NCBI GenBank assembly: GCA_030549495.1
Contig: JAUIRK010000997.1
Coordinates: 1 to 64,000 of the forward strand
Source: Nectonema munidae
Lineage: Eukaryota; Nematomorpha; Nectonematoida; Nectonematidae
Direction: 5' to 3'
DNA length: 64,000 nt
Positions 56,798-64,000 of the stretch are shown here, in pieces (positions within the stretch are counted from its first letter, which is position 1; each line of letters begins with the position of its first letter). The translations under genes and the position numbers were made by a program. The notes under the pieces were generated by a model. It saw only the letters and a list, made by a program, of their open reading frames with translations. It was not told where the DNA came from and did not search any database.

Positions 56798-56839
56798 GTG
56801 AAAGACCGGTTTCGGCTATTGAAGCCTCACCAGTTCCAC
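56798..56839 (-). ncRNA. Hammerhead-like ribozyme motif (degenerate core)
   Basis: Minus strand, 5' to 3': GUGGAA, CUGGUGA, GGC, UUCAAUA, GCC, GAAA, CCGGUC, UUUCAC. GUGGAA pairs with UUUCAC (stem I), GGC with GCC (stem II), and CCGG lies in a very short stem III as in the minimal hammerheads of Penelope-like elements and animal retrozymes. The cleavage site would follow GUC at 56804. The core has CUGGUGA instead of the consensus CUGAUGA, so activity is doubtful. The adjoining sequence is shared with 44.15 kb. Confidence 0.65.
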
Positions 56840-56849
56840 TTTACTTTAT

Positions 56850-57155
56850 ATATATCTACTCTTATATATACTCTCACATTCCACTGCTATGACGCCTGTT
56901 ATTAATCTTAGTACACAACTATGAAAAGAAAGATAAACACACGTTCCATTACGCGTTTATGAATTCTTATCTCGCATGTGCTTCACCACATTTTTGAACA
57001 CGCGTGTGTGGTTTATTTTATCGGGCTAGTGTACGCTTAGTTTATTTGTAGTGTTCCTAGCTTAAATCTTAGTCATATATTAAAACGCTTATAACTTTTG
57101 CATTTCTCAACCAAATGCGATATACTAAATTAAAGCAATTTTATGGGCTTTCAGA
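56850..57155. other. CPSF2 intron, unassigned
   Basis: Between the ribozyme motif and the piggyBac relic. The first about 40 bp match 44.15 kb inversely; the rest is unassigned. Confidence 0.35.
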
Positions 57156-57217
57156 TTACATTGCCTAAAATATATCCATTGGGTACAAAGCCTGTGGAAG
57201 CCTCATAAGCCTAATAT

Positions 57218-58711
57218 GTTTTTAGAAAATTCGCCTCAAGAAATTTCGCCTAATAAGAAAAATCGCCGTAAGACAATTTTGCCGTAAAACAAGTGTTTGT
57301 GATAAAAAACAGTTTGGTTTCTGAAGTACCATTTTATCTCTTCCAAACAACCAAGCTTGGCTTTCGAAGTTTATGATAAGTAAACAACCAACAAGGAAAT
57401 CGAGTAATTATTTTTTATTTTTTTACTATGATCAAATGAAAATACGTAGACGATTTATAAAATACTTTATTTAAGAAAATTCCTTTAAAAAAGATTTGTT
57501 ATTTAAGAACATACATGAAATAAAACAGAAAAATATGTAATAGTTTAAAAAGTGTGCAGATTCCATGCAATACTACGCAAATAGTCTCTTTTCTGTGCAG
57601 AATTGTACCCAATTATTTGTCGTTGGAGTCTTGTGTTGATATCACTATATACCTTTTTCATTCCTTCTGCGTTTTGTCGGTTTAAGTCACACTTTTTCTT
57701 TCTTGATAAAATAGTGCGTTTCGAAATAAGATACTAATTCTTGGGGCAAATCGTCATCATCTGATAACTCGATAAATCCACCAATAACATCTTGTACAGG
57801 TGGCTCTGGGCTGCATTTAAACGTGCCGTCACAGGCCCAGTCCTTGTTTTTCTCAAGGTCATCTAGCCCAGCTTTTGTGCCAAAAACTAAAATTCTGTCT
57901 GAACAATCTTCCCCACCATCGTATAATAAAAACTGATCACCATTTTTAAGAAATCTATATTCTTCTGGTGTAATAAAACCACTTCTTCCGGTTGGGATTA
58001 GGGGAGCTTGATTTTCCTTTGCCTCCAGCTTCTAATACTGCGCGACAAATATGCTTTAGTGGGCAGCAACGCTAATGCATTTGAATCTAAAGTAGATGCA
58101 ACCTCTGCAATTAAGGACTGTGCAGAGGTTTGTGAATTGGTGGCTATTAATTTCATTTTAGTTTTTGCTTTGTAAACTTTAGGCTTAGAAGGATGGTAAT
58201 GCTTGCCGACTGTTTTGCAATCATCTTCCAACTTGGTATGCACTCTTGCTTTACACTCCATATAATCACACTTCCAATATGTTTTCCCCATCGTATTTTC
58301 GATCTATTCGGTAAATATTATTAAGATTGTCAAATAATTTCAGTCCTCCTCTACTAGTTCCCATTTGATAAACCAACGTCTTGGGTTGGCTGCCTACAAA
58401 AAACTATATTTGAAAAAAAATAAGATAAAATAAAAAATAAGATAAAATAAAAGTAGAGATAAAATAAAAAATAAGATAAAATAAAAATATAGATAAAATA
58501 AAATAAAAAATAAAATAAAAATAAAGATAAAATAAAAAAAATAATTACTTGGCCAAATTTGGTTCTTTGAAAGGGATAAAATGGTACTTCAGAAACCAAA
58601 CTGTTTTTATCACAAATACTTGTTTCCTGTTAGGCAAAATTTGCCGAGGCGAAAATTGTTGAGGCGAGTTTTCCTACGGGAAACTTGTTTACGGCGAATT
58701 TTTCGGACACT
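57218..58711 (-). mobile_element. MULE with 9-bp target duplication
   Basis: Flanked by GCCTAATAT at 57209-57217 and 58712-58720. The terminal about 150 bp at each end are inverted copies: GAAAATTCGCCTCAAGAAAT and CAGTTTGGTTTCTGAAGTAC on the left, their inverse on the right. Nine-base duplications and long TIRs with repeated TCGCC blocks are MULE features. An AAAATAAGATAAAATA microsatellite occupies 58410-58545. Confidence 0.92.
57700..58291 (-). pseudogene. MULE transposase, N-terminal part only
   Basis: 58291-57998 reads MGKTYWKCDYMECKARVHTK and GKHYHPSKPKVYKAK, a FLYWCH zinc finger. Past the stop, in other frames, FGTKAGLDDLEKNKDWACDG and TFKCSPE match the segment ending in the first catalytic Asp of MULE transposases. 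The rest of the catalytic domain is deleted, so it cannot act alone. Confidence 0.8.
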
Positions 58712-59528
58712 GCCTAATATATTTTGGCACTATATTTACAACTTTTATTCGGCATCTAAACTCTACCAGGCACTTTTCTTCTGTATCCAACCAATTGCTC
58801 ATCTACGGTGAAATTTGTATCTAGAATGTAGAAACGTAGAAGATTCTTTTGAAAAAAGTTATGTGTCACGAATGGCAGTTAAACGATCTAATTTTTTTCT
58901 TCGCGATTTCGAAAATTATCAAATCGCAAACATCTTAAAAAAGATATACTAGCACGGTAAAATTGTCTACCATCTACTTCTGTCCATAACTCTTCTATAC
59001 TTGTCGTGTTTTCGCGATAAACTCCAGCTCTGATTATAATTCCTTCTTCAATTGAAAAGCTTGACATATGCACAGGATACTTTGTAGTATTTATTCTTTT
59101 TTTATATTCATAACGAATATCACTGGCCTTCCGATTAGTATATCTGAGTAACTGTAAAAACATTTCTTCCGAATAAAAAAGCATGAATGCTTCTATTTCG
59201 TTGTTCACTTTACATATAACTCCCGGGTTTTGCATGAATATGTTTCTCTTACTCCGAGAACTATGAATGGGATCATGACTCCAATGGATTCCATTTGCTA
59301 CATAGTTCTTATTAGAATGCAGATTTCCACTTGCATCTTCCGCAAACAAAAAGATCATTTCAGTTTCATCATCACCTACTTCTTCATACATTGGGATCCT
59401 TCTACTTCATCCAGAGTGTTGTCATACAACTATTATTCCTTTTCTTCTAAATCAAGTCCTACTTCTTGGGCATCTTCACTCCTATCATTATCCTTCTCTT
59501 GAAGCCATAGACAAATAAAAACACTCAT

Positions 59529-60220
59529 TTTAAAGACAACTTCTCTCATTTTCATTCATTTTAATTGAAGAGAGAGGAAAAAAGGGAGAGTATACACATT
59601 TGTAAAAATAACAACGAAAGTGGAGTAATAGATAAAATTATCAAACAAAAACGCAGAGTGAGTGAGCAATAGAAAGCAATCAAATTATAGAATAATTGTC
59701 AAAATGATTGAGAATAGTTAAGGGTTGATATATACTAGTGAAATAACAGCACGTTTGTCATGTAATCAATGTTGAAGTATATGTGTACAATTTGTACAAA
59801 TAATACCATAATCAAACTTATTCTTATAAATTCGTCTCAATTATAAAAAACAAATCTTTTTTTGCTGAAGATAATAGTATTTATTGTAAATTTATGTCCC
59901 AAAAGAGTTTTGAGTGCGTAGTTAAAATTTATTAAGTGTACATAAGATACAACATGACATTTTTGAACAATGCTATTTTTTATTGAAAGATTAAACTGTT
60001 TAACGTAAAACTGCTTCACTTAATGTAATCAATATAAAAAGTAGAAGAAACATTTTTCTTTTTCATTAAGGTAAAAATATTCTCAAAATTTCTTGGCTAC
60101 ATTTCACCCGACTGAGAAAAAGAATTTAGTTATGAACAAACATTTTTAAATGTTCACTAAAGTAGTTTATACACAGACAGTTCAATTAGTTTCTAGGAGA
60201 GAATTGATGCTTTTTGATGA
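59529..60220. other. CPSF2 intron, unassigned
   Basis: AT-rich. The first about 100 bp contain a purine-rich AGAGAGAGGAAAAAAGGGAG tract. No gene or ends seen. Confidence 0.3.
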
Positions 60221-60224
60221 TCCC

Positions 60225-60970
60225 TTGCGCTTTTTCAGTTGAAGATTCTCAAAAATCAGAACTTTCCATGATACCTAAGTACTCAAACTATATAAACAAT
60301 CAATTTTACACGGCGTTTTCATGTTTTCAAAGCATCAAAAAGACAACCTTAAATTCTCCTAAAAATTTAATTTGCAATCTAGGTACTATTGAAAGGTATA
60401 AATTGAGATTCATCTTGACTCCTTGAGAAACGAAGTTATGAAAAAATTATAACTTCAAAAAGCTAATTCGTTTGCCCAACCCTAAGATTTTTTGGTTTTT
60501 AAAAATCATAAAAATTTTCTTAAAGTTTTTCTAGAAAACCTAATAAAGTTTGGTGAAAATTTATTTTCAAAAAACGAATATATCTCAGCTCTAGAAATTT
60601 TAATAATTAACACTATTTTTCACAAATTGTATTGTCAAAATAACTATCATAATACTAATACTCAAAAATATATATTTGAAAAGAACCAAAGAATCGTCTA
60701 AAGAAGTCAATATTTAAACATAATTAATTTACTATTATTCAATTTAAAAAACAATTTCAACAAACATTTTTAAAGAATGAGATTTTAAATATAAAAAATT
60801 CCTTCGATAAAAATGGTATCCCATAGGGCAACCAAATTTAATACTATCATGTCATTCTTAAAAGGTATCAAAAATGGTAACTCTAAAGTTTCCAAAAAAA
60901 TAATTTGTAAAATTTGCTAGTATTTGATTGAAGGAAGAAACAATATAAACGCATACATTTTTAGATAAAG
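60225..60970 (-). repeat. Inverted copy of the 44.4/52.4-kb repeat joined to the 5.0-kb repeat
   Basis: CATGATACCTAAGTACTCAA, AGCATCAAAAAGACAACCTT and TTAATTTGCAATCTAGGTAC are the inverse of 44385-44510. From about 60700, AATTAATTTACTATTATTCA onward matches 5047-5280 directly. The adjacency may mark a larger repeat unit. Confidence 0.6.
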
Positions 60971-61736
60971 AAAAATTTTTAGAAAAATTTTCAATAAAGG
61001 CCGTTTACTTTTCAATTTATTTTTTCAATATTTTCCAGGCCCTTTTAAATGAACCAGTCCCACTTCATTAATTAATATATTAGTAAAATACTTCCTTATA
61101 TCGCGTTTAAGTCAGGTTTTTATAAAGGCAAGTTTTCTCACCGCTTCACGAAATATGGAAAATTTTTTATAGAATTGATCAAGTTCTAGTTCATCCTTCT
61201 ATTTCCTCTCGTCGTTATTGCTACAAATATACCTGCAAACCTAAAAAAAAGGAAGCGTGGAACGTGTAAAAAACACATAATAAAATTCTCATTAAATATA
61301 TTTTACAAAATTTTACATATTAAATTATATTTTCATATTTATTGTGATTACTAACAAGTTTTTATTGAATAATGCTCAGATTTTTAATTTCCAAAAGACT
61401 CTCTTGAATCAAATGTAGTTTATAATTTTATAGTGTTTAATTTTAAAGAAAAATATTTTTCTCCTAGACAATTTGAAAATTTTACATATTTTTAATATCG
61501 GTTGTATATTTGAAAGTCTAAGAATTTAGTGATAGAAAATAAGAGTTGCGATAAAACTCTTATTCCGTCTTGCGAGGATAAAGCATGTTGTCTTCCAAGT
61601 GGTTTTGCTAAACCACTGATTTATATACACTTTTTCTTGAACGTATTTTGCCCATTTAGATTGAGCCCCATCCCTCTGGTACTCTCTTGAAATATATAAA
61701 TGTATACACCTTCTTATAGTCCAGGCGCCATTAAAA
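60970..61736. other. CPSF2 intron, unassigned
   Basis: AT-rich. Nothing recognised before the piggyBac terminus. Confidence 0.3.
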
Positions 61737-63483
61737 CCCTTAAATGCATAAAATGGGTCCCAGAAGACTCATAAGTCATGTTTTATCATATTCTACACAA
61801 AATACAAAACTTCAATGAAACAAATTTTTGCTAATTGTCATCTAACTAAAGGTTTTCATGTGTAAATATTTTTTTTTGGAAAAAAATTAGAACAGGTCCT
61901 TTAGGACCCATTTTATGAAAATATATGTTTTTAAGAAAATATAAGATAAAGAACGCATTTGTAACGTCAGAGTTTATACAACATAAACTGAGATAAAATC
62001 AATAAATAATAAATAATTTTTCAACTCAGTGAAGATTCATTTGCATTGTTTTTTTTTCTTCAAATTTTTAGCTGCATTTTGAAAACATTGACTTTCTTTT
62101 TACTGCAAAACGGACACTTTACTAAAAGATAAGTCAAGCACAGATGGTTCATCCTATTTGTCTGATACAGAAATTGATTTGGAATGTGTAGAAGATGATC
62201 CAGTGAATTCAAAACAAATTTTCCTTACCTTTTGAACAGCCGACTACAAAGTTTACATGAAAATCTGGAAAAGAATGGGTTTCAAAAGCACCTCCAAAAA
62301 AGGACACAATTATCAAACATTTTTTTCTTTGAAATGGGGTACAAAAATACATATAGATGATCCTCTTCAATCATCCAGGTTGTTTTTTTAAAGAGAAGAT
62401 AATTTCTGAAATTTTATTATCAACTAATAAGCATGCTGAAATAAAAAACAAAGACTGGAAAAGAATAGACCAAGCTGAAATACTTGCCTTTTTACCATTA
62501 CTTTATCTTCTTGGTGTATGTAAATGTAACCGTGAAAGTATTCGAAATTTATGGAGTGAAGGACCTTTTGGCAGTCCAATTTTCAAAGCTACAATGTCAA
62601 TAAATAGATTTGAATCTATTTTTGCGAACTTAAGATTCTCTCATGAACTCTGCATTGATGAGCAATTGACCCATTCCGTGGCGTTGTTCATTTCGCCAGT
62701 ATTTACCATCTAAACATGTCAAGTATGGAATGAAACTGTTTCTTTTGGTTGATTGTAATACTCGCTATATATGCAATGGACTGCCTTACGTTCGAAAAGA
62801 GAATGGAGTTCAAACAAAAAAGCCTGTCAACAAAGTAGTATGCAAACTATCTCAAAGGGGCCTGTTGACTCCGTAGATCAATTATGCCATTTTTATAGTG
62901 TCCAACGTAGAACAAAAAGATGGCCCTTGGCTTATTTTATGAATCTCTTGAATTTAACAGGTATCAACTCTTTTGTATACTTTATAAGTAAAAACCAAGA
63001 ATGGGATATAAAATGCAGCCATAGAAGAATATTTTTGCAGGAATTAGGCATGATTCTAATAAAACCGTTGATAGAAATGAGAACTATATCTTTGGTTGGA
63101 CTGTCAAGGAATATCCAAGACTCAATTCAAATTTGTGGAATAAACATAAAAAATAATTCTAAAAAACATGTGAAAGTAAATCAAAAAGAAAAAGATGTTA
63201 TATGTGTACCAAAGATCGAAAGTCTTCAAGAGCGTGTAAAAAATGTTCAAATGTGGTTTGTGCACAGCATTCCAAAAAAATGAGCAATTTTCATGTTTCC
63301 CCAAGTGTAAATAAATAATTTTTTTTAGATTTTTATTTTGAAATAAAAAAATTTAATATTCATTTTTAACATTTAATCAGTAATGATGAACAAATTATAG
63401 TGATTAGACATAAAAAAATATATGGGTCTTAAAAGACCCATCTTATGTAATAAAGAAAATCAAATATTTCATGCATTTGAGGG
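61737..63483 (+). mobile_element. piggyBac element with recognisable ends
   Basis: Left end CCCTTAAATGCATAAAATGG at 61737 and right end, inverted, CCCTCAAATGCATGAAATAT. TTAA directly follows the right end (63484-63487); on the left TTAA lies two bases away (61731-61734). Subterminal palindromes GGGTCTTAAAAGACCC (63424) and TGGGTCC..GGACCCA-type sequence are present. Confidence 0.82.
62357..63283 (+). pseudogene. piggyBac transposase, internally deleted
   Basis: 62357-62713 reads KDWKRIDQAEILAFLPLLYL, then NLWSEGPFGSPIFKATMSIN and IDEQLTHSV, the piggyBac N-terminal half up to the DEQL catalytic block. In another frame SKHVKYGMKLFLLVDCNTRY follows. 62771-63283 holds PVDSVDQLCHFYSVQRRTKR and a C-terminal tail. 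The segment between, with the next catalytic Asp, is shortened. At least three frame changes. Confidence 0.85.
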
Positions 63484-63671
63484 TTAAGGTAGTTAAAGTC
63501 TGGCATAGGGGCTAACTATATAAAAATTATATAGATTTCAAAAGGAAAATGTATCCAAGTTGCAAAAAAGAAAATGGATGTAATTTTTTTATCATAAATT
63601 GAGGTGATATTAGAGAAAATAAAAAGGAAATGTCAATTGAAACTTTTCAGTAAAGATGAAGAATATTATAC

Positions 63672-63893
63672 TTTAGGAGAAGGAATCTTATTCAGCTCGG
63701 CGATAGAATGACAGAGATTGACGTGTTTAAATGTGAAGGGATTGTGTCTTTTGTCCTCGAAGGATTTCATCATCTTATCGCTCATCCACTCTACTTGTGA
63801 CTTTGCAAATTCGATCACATTGTAGCTTACATTGTTAAGTAGGACTAGAGAGTAGGAGGAGAATCCTGAATCTTTGTTTCGCCATAGCTGATC
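63672..63893 (-). CDS. CPSF2: CPSF2 exon, beta-CASP domain
   Basis: Acceptor GTGATTTAG, donor GTATAATATTC, 222 bp and 74 codons, phase 0 at both ends. It reads [20 protein letters not shown], then [40 protein letters not shown] and [14 protein letters not shown]. Human CPSF-100 has [20 protein letters not shown] and FEDKRNNPFQFRHLSLCHG at this place, and PSPK is followed by VVLAS, as here by VVLSS at 48368. This is the most upstream exon in the window. The metallo-beta-lactamase exons lie to the right. Confidence 0.96.
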
Positions 63894-64000
63894 CTAAATC
63901 ACGATAAATCAAACTTGTAGCTTACATTGTTAAGTAGGACTAGAGAGTAGGAGGAGAATCCTGAATCTTTGTTTCGCCATAGCTGATCCTAAATCACGAT
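63821..64000. repeat. 95-bp tandem duplication of a CPSF2 exon 5' part and its acceptor
   Basis: TGTAGCTTACATTGTTAAGT starts at 63821 and again at 63916. The following exon 5' sequence and the intron bases CTAAATCACGAT are the same in both. The second copy runs to the window end. It would put a second acceptor and a truncated exon copy upstream of the real exon. Confidence 0.85.

Larger units (their letters stand above)
57160..59528 (-). pseudogene. piggyBac transposase interrupted by a MULE
   Basis: From the ATG at 59528 (MSVFICLWLQEKDNDRSED), then 58888-59391 with MQNPGVICKVNNEIEAFMLF, YTNRKASDIRYEY, IEEGIIIRAGVYRENTTSIE and ELWTEVDGRQFYRASISFLR: the piggyBac N-terminal half. TNFTVDEQLVGYRRKVPGR and NKSCKYSAKIY follow just before the MULE (58712). 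After it (57217 downward) YEASTGFVPNGYI continues the piggyBac frame. The rest is missing. Several stops and shifts. Confidence 0.82.

Noticed and set aside
58354-58599. Phe/Tyr/Leu-rich frame that looks like membrane segments
   Set aside because: An AAAATAAGATAAAATA microsatellite within the MULE translated on the minus strand.

Overview
This is an AT-rich eukaryotic window dominated by transposable elements, with one host gene threaded through it. I recognise that gene as CPSF2 (CPSF-100, a cleavage and polyadenylation specificity factor subunit). It lies on the minus strand, and at least nine exons can be read between about 22.34 and 63.89 kb. Intron phases are compatible at most junctions. 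Very short introns (53 and 57 bp) alternate with introns of 2.7 to 15.3 kb that are packed with transposons. The first exons, encoding the metallo-beta-lactamase part, must lie beyond the right edge. The last C-terminal exon or exons were not found. The mix of piggyBac, MULE, hAT, Tigger and RTE elements fits an invertebrate. An arthropod such as a parasitic copepod is my guess, but nothing here proves it. 

Layout from left to right. 0-5.3 kb: a ZMYM1-like hAT transposase on the minus strand, whose 5' end runs into a 322-bp tandem repeat made partly from its own coding start. 5.3-12.4 kb: small inverted-repeat elements, a tRNA-like SINE head, and a long CAGGGGCGCACATC-family hAT element that has taken two insertions, a 3.0-kb transposase-bearing element and a 562-bp MITE. 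12.4-17.1 kb: mostly unassigned, with dispersed repeats and a piggyBac scrap. 17.1-22.1 kb: a Tigger (pogo) element in which a 176-bp piece of the transposase gene has become an array of about 18 near-identical units. 22.3-25.5 kb: two CPSF2 exons with repeats between them. 25.5-33.1 kb: dispersed repeats, a second CAGGGGCGCACATC-family element carrying an RTE-like LINE insertion with target duplications, and a GC-richer fossil retroelement pol region. 33.7-35.9 kb: three CPSF2 exons. 36.3-39.2 kb: a giant inverted repeat with arms made of 28-bp minisatellite arranged in higher-order units. 40.5-48.4 kb: piggyBac and MULE remnants and three CPSF2 exons. 48.9-63.5 kb: one 15.3-kb CPSF2 intron. 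It holds an unclassified transposon, a second copy of the palindromic element, a 3.6-kb hAT element, a degenerate hammerhead ribozyme motif, a piggyBac copy split by a MULE, and another piggyBac. 63.7-64.0 kb: a CPSF2 exon whose 5' part is duplicated in tandem at the window edge. 

No transposase gene appears intact. Most carry frameshifts, often in homopolymer runs. The only probable functional gene is CPSF2. All family names come from recognising residues and end structures by eye; no database search was run.
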